Assembly: GCA_017881765.1 (NCBI GenBank)
Contig: JADGQN010000197.1
Span: 1 to 8,423, forward strand
DNA: 8,423 nucleotides
Reading direction: 5' to 3'
Source: Syntrophobacterales bacterium
GTDB lineage: Bacteria; Desulfobacterota; Syntrophorhabdia; Syntrophorhabdales; WCHB1-27
Shown: positions 1 through 6,673 of the stretch, piece after piece
Layout: the number at the start of each line of letters is the position of its first letter
Position numbering within the stretch: position 1 is the stretch's first letter
Program-made: the position numbers and the translations under genes
The notes under the pieces: model-generated
What the model was told of the DNA's origin: nothing
Databases searched by the model: none
What the model saw: the letters and a program-made list of their open reading frames with translations, nothing else

Positions 1-191
1 AGATGGGAAACCCTGATGCCGGGGGGAATGCGGGATAGGAGCCCTTTCTTGCCATACCGCTCACCTGACACGAGGAACTCAGGTACATCGACGATCACCT
101 TGTCAGGCTTCAAATGGGTATACACCTGCCCATGCTCGAGCCTTATAGGGCGGTTGAAGTCACTCTCGTCTCTCCTGATCTTTGCAATCAC
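1..191 (-). CDS. Partial hypothetical protein running off the left edge
   Basis: An open frame on the minus strand runs from a GTG at 191-189 to the window edge with no stop. It gives about 63 residues that look like a real protein (for example DKVIVDVPEFLVSGERYGKK), with codon use resembling the other genes. In the same frame the first stop upstream is at 227-225, so the start must lie between there and the GTG. No clear Shine-Dalgarno sequence precedes the GTG, so the start is a guess. No family is recognised. A competing frame on the plus strand is also open from base 1 to a stop at 196-198 and would end right at the hairpin, but its residues look less protein-like. I prefer the minus frame, without certainty. 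Confidence 0.3.
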   Translation of the reverse strand, partial: MIAKIRRDESDFNRPIRLEHGQVYTHLKPDKVIVDVPEFLVSGERYGKKGLLSRIPPGIRVSH

Positions 192-196
192 AAGAT

Positions 197-239
197 AACG
201 GCGTGTACCGGCAGGCCTCCCGGCTCACGCCGTTGTTTT
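197..239. terminator. Strong hairpin, probable factor-independent terminator
   Basis: AACGGCGTG (197-205) pairs perfectly with CACGCCGTT (226-234). A second stem, CCGG (208-211) with CCGG (220-223), lies inside across a two-base mismatch. On the plus strand the stem is followed by TTGTTTTA, a fair U-tract. On the minus strand it is followed by the weaker TTATCTTG. It begins directly after the stop codon of the minus-strand outer-membrane gene (240-238), so it probably ends that transcript, and it may also stop transcription entering from the left. Confidence 0.7.
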
Positions 240-1049
240 AAAAGCGGTAGCTGAGCCCCGCCAGGAAGACGTCGCTGTCACGGTCGTGGTCAGTGATAAT
301 CCGGCTCCAGGAGCCGCGCACCGCAAAGTGCTCCAGGAAGCGGACACTGGCCGAGAAGCTTGCAGCCCAGTCAAGCTTTGTCTTATCATCGCTTCCCTGC
401 TGGAACTTATCGTGTGCCAGATAGGGACCAAAGCCCGCGCTGAGCGTCAAGTGGGCCGTGAAGAACGGATGGGTCAGCCAGACCTGGCTCATAAGACCGT
501 AGCGGGCCACAGGCCGGTCGGCACCTTCGTAAAGCCCCGTGGCCGTCCATTCGATGTAGGTGGCAAGACTCCGCCGGTACTCCAAGGCCCAGGAAGGGCT
601 CTGTTCGTTCTTCTGGGTGTTGAGGACGGTTACCCCCCGTGTACCGCAGTAACCTCGTTCTTAAGGGCCCCTGCACCCTCACCGGCCGGCTTTCCGGTTG
701 GCTTCTTATCGGTTCCCAGCTCATACCCGATCCCGATGGTACCCGAGAGCGTATTAAAGCTCCGGTTGGCCGCTAGATAGTTGATGCGCGCCTGGAACAA
801 AAGAGGGCTCAGTGCGTACAAGGTGGCCGTGCCACTGAAAAGTGCTGCCAGCCCGTGCTCATCATGGAACGCACCGTTCGCGTCGCCGTGGGTATCGAAA
901 TAGGCGTACGGGCCCACCCCCAGGCCGAAAATAGACGGCATGGTAGGGTGGGTTGGGGGCGGTATGTGTGGTCGTGTCGCCAGGATATGTTTACCACAAT
1001 TGGGGCAGATGGCGACCCTGAGAAACCCTTCTGGAGTTTGAGAGGTCAT
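238..1049 (-). pseudogene. Outer-membrane beta-barrel protein, frameshifted and without signal peptide
   Basis: Two minus-strand frames make up one protein. Positions 1049-630 encode 139 residues; the second frame runs on to the TAA at 240-238. They join if one extra G is supplied, or the ribosome slips -1, at the six-G run at 638-633, giving about 270 residues. Alternating aromatic and small-residue stretches (GVGPYAYFDT, LFQARINYLAANRSF, GTIGIGYELG) and the C-terminal FLAGLSYRF, ending in Phe as BAM-assembled barrels do, indicate an outer-membrane beta-barrel, perhaps eight strands. The exact family is not recognised. The N-terminus (MTSQTPEGFLRVAICPNCGK...) is not a signal peptide and contains a CPNC pair; barrel-like sequence begins near the internal Met at 941-939. 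The second half has only a TTG (585) as possible independent start. A frameshift plus a missing export signal suggests a decayed gene, although a sequencing error in the G run is possible. Confidence 0.65.
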
Positions 1050-1054
1050 GTTTC

Positions 1055-1060
1055 ATTGTA
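1055..1060 (-). promoter_or_regulatory. Possible -10 element for the outer-membrane gene
   Basis: TACAAT on the minus strand (1060-1055) lies six bases before the ATG at 1049. A TTGAAA sits 19 bases further upstream, a rather long spacer. No Shine-Dalgarno sequence precedes that ATG. If real, this promoter would give a leaderless message or one starting inside the codon, which casts doubt either on the promoter or on the annotated start. Confidence 0.2.
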
Positions 1061-1129
1061 CTGAGAAATGCGGCCCGAGTTTCAACGTGATTCCAGGAGC
1101 CGAAATAATACCTCTCTTCCCCACTGGTA

Positions 1130-1138
1130 TGATATAAT
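1130..1138 (+). promoter_or_regulatory. Extended -10 promoter of the YpsA-like gene
   Basis: TGATATAAT is a perfect extended -10 element (TGn plus TATAAT at 1133-1138). No convincing -35 box is visible about 17 bases upstream, as is usual where an extended -10 is present. Transcription would be expected to start about seven bases downstream, near 1145, which is practically at the ATG at 1147. Confidence 0.6.
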
Positions 1139-1146
1139 TTTAGGAT

Positions 1147-1611
1147 ATGGTAGAAAAGATCATCTCAGGCGGCCAGACGGGTGCTGATAGGGCAGCATTA
1201 GACTTTGCCATCAAGCACAACATCCCTCACGGTGGATGGGTACCGAATGGCAGGAGAGCAGAGGATGGGAGGATACCCGATATTTATGAACTCCACGAAA
1301 TGCCCACGGGTAGCTATCCCGAGAGAACTGAGCAGAATGTCATCCACTCAGACGGCACGGTGATCATCTCACACAGCGTACTCACGGGAGGGTCAGCGTA
1401 TACGGCGGAGATGGCGAAAAAGCATGGTCGTCCGTGGTTGCACCTTGATATGGAGAAAACCACGGTGGATGAGGCTGCGAAGAGGCTGCGGGGGTGGATT
1501 ACCGATAACAGTATCAGCGTGCTCAATGTGACTGGTCCGCGAGAGTCAAACAATCTAGACATATACCAGGCAACAACGAAGCTATTGCAGACTACCTTTC
1601 CATCAGCCTAG
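1147..1611 (+). CDS. SLOG/YpsA-type putative molybdenum carrier protein
   Basis: This is a 154-residue cytosolic protein of the SLOG superfamily, of the type annotated as 'putative molybdenum carrier' (Pfam PF12694). Rossmann-like nucleotide-binding features are visible: IISGGQTGAD (residues 5-14) as the N-terminal glycine-rich loop, GGWVPNGRRAEDG (29-41), DGT (69-71), a second glycine pair TGGSAYT (80-86), and the characteristic NVTGPRES (127-134). Length matches a complete single-domain member. SLOG proteins bind or process nucleotide-like ligands; the molybdenum role is a family label from structure, not proven here. The only AGGA lies one base before the ATG, too close to act as a normal ribosome-binding site, while a promoter lies just upstream, so leaderless translation is likely. 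The gene stands alone, opposite in strand to every other assigned gene here, and has no molybdenum genes nearby. Confidence 0.88.
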   Translation: MVEKIISGGQTGADRAALDFAIKHNIPHGGWVPNGRRAEDGRIPDIYELHEMPTGSYPERTEQNVIHSDGTVIISHSVLTGGSAYTAEMAKKHGRPWLHLDMEKTTVDEAAKRLRGWITDNSISVLNVTGPRESNNLDIYQATTKLLQTTFPSA

Positions 1612-1927
1612 ATGGTTAACCCCTCCTACCTACGCAAAACGAACCTTTGGTCTATTGCCTTTCGGAACGGACCTGATTATCATCTGAACAGAAGGGCTCT
1701 TTAGCATTACCCCTTAAGAAGGGAGCGTCGTAGACCTGTCCGGTGCCACGTGGACTGACGGGTCCCAGTGCGAACGAGGCTCTGTGGGGAGCTGGAAGAG
1801 AAAATCAGGTCGATAGGAGGAAAGGACAACCATACGCGCCCTTCCTTCCTTACTGAGTTTTTGTGATTGTTTCCGAAAGTACAATGTTTCTAATCGTATT
1901 CAATGATTATCTTGTGTGTTTAGGGCT

Positions 1928-1950
1928 TGACTTTGATGACAGTATCTGAC
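1928..1950. repeat. Three TGAC words at helical-turn spacing
   Basis: TGAC occurs at 1928-1931, 1937-1940 and 1947-1950, with start-to-start spacing of 9 and 10 bases. On the minus strand they read GTCA within a stretch beginning GGGGTCAGATACTGTCATC. The array lies 38 bases beyond the stop of the GH130 gene. It could be an iterated protein-binding site or a solitary REP/transposon end; chance is not excluded. Confidence 0.3.
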
Positions 1951-1961
1951 CCCGCTGTTTT

Positions 1962-1975
1962 CCCCGAAAATGGGG
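1962..1975. terminator. Weak GC hairpin beyond the GH130 gene
   Basis: CCCC-GAAAAT-GGGG forms a four-pair stem. The plus strand then reads TTTTGGTTTCTTTC, so a terminator would work best for plus-strand transcripts arriving from the YpsA-like gene. On the minus strand no U-tract follows. The stem is short, so the call is tentative. Confidence 0.25.
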
Positions 1976-1987
1976 TTTTGGTTTCTT

Positions 1988-2938
1988 TCAGGCAGAAGAG
2001 CCCTTGAGCAACCCGAGGAAATCCTTAAGGCTCGCCGTGGCGAGACAAGTCGACGTGTCTGCCGCGCCATAGTAAATGCTGAGGAGATCACTCTTTCCAT
2101 GTAGTGTCCATCCGCATGGAAAGACCACACTGCCCACATCGCCGGTCCGCTCGTAGTGCGTCTCAGGGGCAAAAACCCACGAATCGCTCCTGCAGATGAG
2201 GCGCGCAGGGTCCTCGAGATCAAGGAGTGCCAAGCCCAGCCTGTAGAGGCATCCTGCGGCGGTCTGCCTCACGCCGTGGTAGAGAATAAGCCACCCCTCT
2301 TCTGTCTCGAGAGGTGGGGGTCCTAATCCGATCCTGTTCGCGTCCCACCAGGCCCCATCTCTGGACTCTATGAGTATCTTATGATCGCCCCAATGTCTCA
2401 GGTCGGGGGAGAAGGAGAGCCACATGTGAACTCGGCCCTGCATAAATGCCGTGGCCGGCCGGTGAATCATAGCCCATCTTCCCTTGAAGCGACGGGGAAA
2501 GAGAGCTGCATCCTTGTTCTCGGGTGGCATGACCGGCCCCATGCGGCGAAACTTTCGGAAATCATCGGTACAGGCGATGGATACAAGAGGGCCACCCTTT
2601 GAGTATGCGGTATAGGCGATAGCCCATTCGCCAATTTCTTCGAGCCTTGTAATGCGTGCATCCTCGATGCCCCAAACCTCTTCGGGATGATGTTTGGGGT
2701 CGGGCGCAAGGGTGGGCTGAGGATCAATCCGCCAGTCTGTGACGCCGTCCGGGCTTCTGGTTGCGGTAAGGTGGGACATACCCGTGCGATCCTCTACACG
2801 GACAAGGAGAAGGGTCTCCTCACCGACCAGTGTGGCTGCGGGGTTGAAGACGGAGTTGGCGGGATACGGCCACATGGACGCGTCGAGGATGGGGTTTCCC
2901 GGATGGCGGTGTATGAGTCGATGGGTTTGAGTCTGCAC
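1988..2938 (-). CDS. GH130 family beta-mannoside phosphorylase (or hydrolase)
   Basis: This is a 316-residue five-bladed beta-propeller enzyme of glycoside hydrolase family 130. The family cleaves beta-mannosides, mostly by phosphorolysis to mannose-1-phosphate. Visible family motifs: HPGNPIL (12-18), VFNPAA (30-35), RVED (47-50), WGIEDARIT (89-97), NKDAALFPRR (141-150), WWD (197-199), RIGLGPPP (202-209), YHGV (220-223) and YYGAAD (289-294). Asp93 in IEDARI matches the general-acid Asp of characterised members; Arg47 and His221 are candidate phosphate ligands. No signal peptide is seen, so it is cytosolic, favouring a phosphorylase. The start is GTG at 2938-2936, seven bases after GAGGGGGG (2953-2946); length fits the family. 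It is the last gene of the operon, 21 bases after the preceding glycosyltransferase, so its substrate is probably the glycan that operon makes. The linkage (beta-1,2, beta-1,4 or to another sugar) cannot be told. Confidence 0.9.
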   Translation of the reverse strand: MQTQTHRLIHRHPGNPILDASMWPYPANSVFNPAATLVGEETLLLVRVEDRTGMSHLTATRSPDGVTDWRIDPQPTLAPDPKHHPEEVWGIEDARITRLEEIGEWAIAYTAYSKGGPLVSIACTDDFRKFRRMGPVMPPENKDAALFPRRFKGRWAMIHRPATAFMQGRVHMWLSFSPDLRHWGDHKILIESRDGAWWDANRIGLGPPPLETEEGWLILYHGVRQTAAGCLYRLGLALLDLEDPARLICRSDSWVFAPETHYERTGDVGSVVFPCGWTLHGKSDLLSIYYGAADTSTCLATASLKDFLGLLKGSSA

Positions 2939-2959
2939 CTTCGTTCCCCCCTCGTATGA

Positions 2960-4201
2960 CTAGAATTCCAGCGGAAGTTCCACAGGTCTCATCGTCAGCT
3001 TTGCCTCACGGGCCAGCCGGTATGCCTCTTCGTATTGGACGGCCACCTTGTCCCAGGAGACAACATTCTCCAGGTAACGTCTGAGGTTCTCCCCGAGCTC
3101 CAGGCGGAGTTTCTCATCGCACGCCAGACGGATCACCTTTGTGCGGAGCATCTCCTTCGTAGTAAAGAGGAGACCGCCCTCGCTCTCGAGGGTCTGGGCC
3201 GTCAGCCCCTCCATGGGCGCCGTCGTGATGTAGGGTTTATTCAGGGCGATCACGCGGGCGAGGGTACCGGATTGGGTCTCGTCGAGAGAAGGGATGACAA
3301 TAAAATCGCATATCGCCATCACCTTGTAGTAAGCGTCCCCTCTCGGGATAAACTCGTAGTAGTGGGCCAGTCCCTTTTCTGAAAGGGTTTCCAGCTCCAT
3401 TTTGTATTTCTCGTACTCATGAAGGTGGTTGGGATCCCGCATGGCACCGGCGGCAAGGAGGTCCCAATGATCGCCCGTCCGTTCTTTGATTTCGGCCTCG
3501 ATCCCCTCCCACATGGAGGTGAGGATGTCCCAACGCTTATTCGATTGGATCCATCCGATGAGGCCGACCAGATGCTGCCCGATGTGGGGGAGTTCATCGA
3601 GGCCGATCTCCGCGCGAATGCCGGGGATCTCGTGGAGTCCCCACCGTTTGTCCGATCGTGCCCCGTGGGGCACAACCATGATGTTCAGCGGCGTTTTCCA
3701 GCCCCTTGCCGAAAAGCTCCAGTCCAGGCGCCACTTCTGATAGTGACACTTGAAGAGTACCACGTCCGCGCCTTCGCAGAGCCTGTATACGAAGTCTGCT
3801 TCCGCGTCCCTCATCCGTCCGTGGACTGTGTGGGGCTCGACGACGACGGGCCAGTCACCTAAGGCAATCAGGAGATCGAGGAAGCCCTCGTTTTCATCCC
3901 CCTTTCCCCGGTCGTCATAGAACTCGTAGAGGCCGTATTCGTGCTCGATGTGGACCGCGTAGGGTTTCAGTTCCTCCACCTTTTCGGCGACGGGTCTCCA
4001 CCAGTCATGCCGGGACATGTCGATAAGGGGGAAAACCCCTTCCCCGGCCCCGTCAGCGTGGCTGATGACGAGCACCTCTCGATCCGGATTCTGCTTCTGT
4101 ATGAACTCCCGGGCCTCCTCGCAAAAGGTGCCTATCCCGCACAGACGGGGAGGATAACTGGAGATCATGACAATGGGACCTTTCTTGTTTAGCCCTTTCA
4201 T
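2960..4201 (-). CDS. GT4-like glycosyltransferase
   Basis: This 413-residue cytosolic protein has the two-Rossmann (GT-B) layout of family 4 retaining glycosyltransferases. The N-terminal half holds SYPPRLCGIGTF (15-26), HIEHEYGLY (84-92) and EPHT (122-125). VPHG (177-180) lies at the domain boundary, and the C-terminal half starts with GWIQSNKRWD (216-225), the place where GT4 enzymes have their G-x-x-x-x-K donor loop. The acceptor/donor motif region reads PSLDETQSGTLARV (304-317): the first Glu of EX7E is present (308) but the second position is Arg (316). The ATG at 4201 follows the stop of the upstream gene by three bases and has AAAGGAG about 12 bases upstream inside that gene, indicating translational coupling. 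It resembles the N-terminal half of the upstream fusion protein, so the two may add successive sugars. The sugar donor is unknown; a GDP-mannose donor is suggested only by the adjacent GH130 gene. Confidence 0.88.
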   Translation of the reverse strand: MKGLNKKGPIVMISSYPPRLCGIGTFCEEAREFIQKQNPDREVLVISHADGAGEGVFPLIDMSRHDWWRPVAEKVEELKPYAVHIEHEYGLYEFYDDRGKGDENEGFLDLLIALGDWPVVVEPHTVHGRMRDAEADFVYRLCEGADVVLFKCHYQKWRLDWSFSARGWKTPLNIMVVPHGARSDKRWGLHEIPGIRAEIGLDELPHIGQHLVGLIGWIQSNKRWDILTSMWEGIEAEIKERTGDHWDLLAAGAMRDPNHLHEYEKYKMELETLSEKGLAHYYEFIPRGDAYYKVMAICDFIVIPSLDETQSGTLARVIALNKPYITTAPMEGLTAQTLESEGGLLFTTKEMLRTKVIRLACDEKLRLELGENLRRYLENVVSWDKVAVQYEEAYRLAREAKLTMRPVELPLEF

Positions 4202-4204
4202 AGT

Positions 4205-6544
4205 TCAGGCAATCTCCTTTGCTGCAAGAGGCTGAATATCCTGGTACCACACGCGGCTCATGTCCTCCGAATTAGCGGCAGACGTGAGGAATCCTTGCTG
4301 GAACATGGCGAGGTTCCCCAGCAGGAATGCGATGGTTGACTCGGCACCCTGGTTCAAGTTAGGGCCATATGGGGTGAGGCCGTCGTAGCAAGCCCCCTGT
4401 GTAAAATCATAGAGGGACGCGCCGAGACAATTACGGCCGAAGAACCAGTCGAACGCGGCCTGACCCAATTCAAGATAGCGGGGCTCTTTTGTGATCTCAT
4501 AGGCAAGCACATACGTCTCGACCGCGTAGCCCGCATCCACCGGTTGCTGGTCAAAAAGGCTCTTTTCCTTTCCCTTTTGGTACCAGTCGACGTTGCCGAC
4601 AAAATCGAAGTGTTCTCCGGTATAGGTGAGACGGGTGAGGAAATCGAGGCTCTCCAGCGCGACCGTCCGGTAGATCTCGTTGTTCAGGACCTTATATGCC
4701 AGGAGGAGGGCCTGGGGTATCTTGGTATTTCCGTAAGTCACGGAATCACTGAACCAGCACCATTCATCCTTCTTCGCCTGACCGTAGCGTTCGATCAGCG
4801 AGTCTGCCAGATTTTGGAACAGTTTCTTTACGGCTGTCGCACTGCTGTAACGCTGGAGAAAGTGATAAAGGCCGATCATGGCGTATGCCTTTGCCATAGG
4901 ATGCTCCATATCAAGGTTTGCCGTTGCTCTTTCCAGGAGCTCCCTTGAAAGGATCCGAAACCACTCGGTGGGACCGAGCTGGACGCCACAGCCGAGTGCC
5001 CAAATCGCCCTTCCCCAGGTATCTTCCGTTTTCGGCCCGTCGTTAAATTGACGGGAGTAATCCATCAAATTCCTGAACCGGCCATCAGCCAGTTGAGCAT
5101 GTCTTAGAAAGGCTATATACGTATTGGCCAATGTCAGAAAGCGTTCCTCCTTTACCTGGTGATAGGCGCCGAGGGCCACCACCAGGGCTCGCGCAACGTC
5201 GTCGGTTGAATACCCGAAGCGGCGGTCCGGAACCCCATAAACGGAGTGCTGAATGATACCGGTCTCATCACTGAGACGGAAGAGATGGTCCAGCTTGATC
5301 TCGGGTATGGCATCCTGGGGCATAAAACTGGTTTGGATGATCTCGGTCTCCGGCCTCGCGTGGAACGATCCGAGGACCTCGTGAAAGACGTCTACATATC
5401 GTCGCGCCACGTTCTTCCATGTCATCTGCCGACCCAACTCGTAAGCCTTCTTGCGCATCCGATGACGTTCCGCCTCGTTCTCGATGAGCCCCATGACGGT
5501 CTGGGCCATATGTTCGGGGTCGTTGAACTCGACAAGCTTTCCCCTACCGCCGGCGAGCATCTCCTCTGCATACGTGTAAGGCGTCGAAATGACGGCTTTC
5601 CCCATGCCGAGAGCATAGGCAAGAGGGCCACTCGTGCTCTGCTCCTTTGATAGGTAGGGGGTGACGTAGATGTCGCACGCACCCATGAATTGACAGAGCT
5701 CGTCGTGTGAGACAAACCGGTTGTGAAAAAAAATGTGCTGTTCCAGCCCGAGCCGTGCCACCATGCGTTGGAGAGAGAGGCGATAGGCCTCCCCGTGCTC
5801 CCTTTTGACCTCGGGGTGGGTTGCTCCGAGAATGATGTAGGCCACCCTGGGGAAGCGCTTCACCACGGTAGCCAGCGCTTCGATCACCGTCTCGATCCCT
5901 TTATTGGGGTTTAAGAGCCCGAAAGTGAGCAGGACGGTCCTGCCTTCCACATCGAACCGATCCTTATGGAAGTTGGGGTCTATGAAAGCGACGTCGGGTA
6001 CCCCGTGGTGGATAAAGTGGATCTTGTGCTTGGGTACGTGGTAGATCTCGCGCAGTATGGTCTCTGACTGGCGGCTCATTACCACAAGCGCATGGGAGAG
6101 ATCCGCCACATCAGAAAGCGACTTCCGGTATCCTTCATTCGGCTCTTTCATTACGGTATGGAGGGTGGTGACAATGGGTCTTTTCAGGTTTCCCAGGAAG
6201 TGATTTATGTACCTGCCCTCCGGTCCCCCGAAGATGCCGAACTCGTGCTGCAGGCTGACGACACCTGCACGCGATACATTGATATAGTCTGCAGCGAGCC
6301 GGTAGTCGTGAATCTGGTTCTGCCCAATCTCAAATGCAACCTCCGCCGGATAGTTACGGTCCTGAAGCGGGTTGTTTACGGCCACTACCTGAAACCCGGG
6401 GGTACCGATCTCGCTTGCAACGGCGTGCGCCAGATCGTAGGTGAACGTGGCAATGCCGCAGTTCCGAGGAGGGTAAGTCGCAACAAAGTAAATCTCTAAG
6501 CCTGGGTCTAAATGTTCAGTTAGTGGCACTTCTCTTCTAAACAT
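4205..6544 (-). CDS. GT4 glycosyltransferase fused to an alpha/alpha-toroid domain
   Basis: This 779-residue two-part protein has no signal peptide or membrane segment. Residues ~15-395 are a GT-B family 4 transferase: TYPPRNCGIATF (23-34), SLQHEFGIFGG (97-107), HHGVP (179-183), GLLNPNKG (209-216) and KEQSTSGPLAYALG (300-313), where the usual second Glu of EX7E is missing. Residues ~415-750 are helical with paired-helix repeats like six-hairpin glycosidases or epimerases: GYSTDDVARAL (444-454), TEDTWGRAIWALG (506-518), WFSDSVTYGNTKIPQALL (597-614), QPVDAGYAVETYV (667-679). Conserved acidic and aromatic residues there suggest carbohydrate binding or catalysis, but no named family is assigned. 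The ATG at 6544-6542 is fixed by AAAGGAGG eight bases upstream. It is the first gene of the operon and overlaps nothing; the next start is three bases after its stop. Typical GT4 enzymes are about 350-420 residues, so the C-terminal half is an accessory module. Confidence 0.88.
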   Translation of the reverse strand: MFRREVPLTEHLDPGLEIYFVATYPPRNCGIATFTYDLAHAVASEIGTPGFQVVAVNNPLQDRNYPAEVAFEIGQNQIHDYRLAADYINVSRAGVVSLQHEFGIFGGPEGRYINHFLGNLKRPIVTTLHTVMKEPNEGYRKSLSDVADLSHALVVMSRQSETILREIYHVPKHKIHFIHHGVPDVAFIDPNFHKDRFDVEGRTVLLTFGLLNPNKGIETVIEALATVVKRFPRVAYIILGATHPEVKREHGEAYRLSLQRMVARLGLEQHIFFHNRFVSHDELCQFMGACDIYVTPYLSKEQSTSGPLAYALGMGKAVISTPYTYAEEMLAGGRGKLVEFNDPEHMAQTVMGLIENEAERHRMRKKAYELGRQMTWKNVARRYVDVFHEVLGSFHARPETEIIQTSFMPQDAIPEIKLDHLFRLSDETGIIQHSVYGVPDRRFGYSTDDVARALVVALGAYHQVKEERFLTLANTYIAFLRHAQLADGRFRNLMDYSRQFNDGPKTEDTWGRAIWALGCGVQLGPTEWFRILSRELLERATANLDMEHPMAKAYAMIGLYHFLQRYSSATAVKKLFQNLADSLIERYGQAKKDEWCWFSDSVTYGNTKIPQALLLAYKVLNNEIYRTVALESLDFLTRLTYTGEHFDFVGNVDWYQKGKEKSLFDQQPVDAGYAVETYVLAYEITKEPRYLELGQAAFDWFFGRNCLGASLYDFTQGACYDGLTPYGPNLNQGAESTIAFLLGNLAMFQQGFLTSAANSEDMSRVWYQDIQPLAAKEIA

Positions 6545-6658
6545 AATTACTGCCTCCTTTGCGGATACTCAGTTGCTTCTTTGGCCAAGAACGGTTGCAT
6601 GGAATTATTCGGGCCCTCATCACTTCGTCTTGCAGTTCCAGCTCAATTTGGACGGCAA
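6545..6658 (-). promoter_or_regulatory. Leader of the glycan operon with strong ribosome-binding site
   Basis: AAAGGAGG at 6560-6553, eight bases before the ATG at 6544, is a near-consensus Shine-Dalgarno sequence and fixes the start of the fusion glycosyltransferase. The leader is only about 114 bases long, because the transposase element ends at 6659. I see no convincing -35/-10 pair in it, so transcription may start in the element or further right, or use a promoter I cannot recognise. Confidence 0.6.
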
Positions 6659-6673
6659 GGGGGACGTCCTTCA
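6659..6673 (+). repeat. Left terminal inverted repeat of the transposase element
   Basis: GGGGGACGTCCTTCA is the exact reverse complement of 7727-7741. The transposase stop codon (6673-6671, TGA) lies inside it. A flanking GGACG at 6650-6654 could also pair with CGTCC at 6665-6669 to form a small REP-like hairpin. Confidence 0.8.

Larger units (their letters stand above)
1612..1987. other. Non-coding interval without a recognised gene
   Basis: About 376 bases separate the ends of two convergent genes. No frame on either strand reads like protein, and no tRNA or other RNA fold is recognised. Visible structure is limited to a short CCCTT/AAGGG hairpin near 1712-1724, three TGAC words between 1928 and 1950, and a four-pair GC hairpin at 1962-1975. 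The composition is less GC-rich around 1860-1920 than in the genes. Confidence 0.6.

Noticed and set aside
16..198. Plus-strand frame ending exactly at the terminator hairpin
   Set aside because: The stop next to a hairpin with a plus-strand U-tract is suggestive, but the residue content is poor (Ser/Thr/Arg-rich without pattern) and the minus frame over the same bases reads much better.
633..642. Programmed -1 ribosomal frameshift site
   Set aside because: CAC GGG GGG TAA is not a proper X-XXY-YYZ heptamer (the first base is C), no clear downstream stem was identified, and outer-membrane proteins are not known to need it. Slippage mutation or sequencing error is simpler.
407..724. Third-frame minus-strand open frame bridging the frameshift
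   Set aside because: It runs across the junction but is in neither of the frames that encode the barrel, and its residues do not resemble membrane strands.
286..780. A 164-residue plus-strand open frame across the beta-barrel gene
   Set aside because: Its protein is low-complexity, rich in Pro, Arg and Gly, and matches no recognisable fold, whereas the opposite strand encodes clear barrel strands and a C-terminal BAM-type ending. It is a shadow frame that stays open because of GC bias.
1612..1900. Possible tRNA or small RNA in the non-coding interval
   Set aside because: No cloverleaf, T-loop motif (GGTTCGA) or conserved stem set could be found; only a five-pair hairpin near 1712-1724 is visible.
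3419..3862. A 147-residue plus-strand frame within the GT4 gene
   Set aside because: It lies wholly opposite a well-supported glycosyltransferase gene, with no ribosome-binding site and no recognisable motifs.
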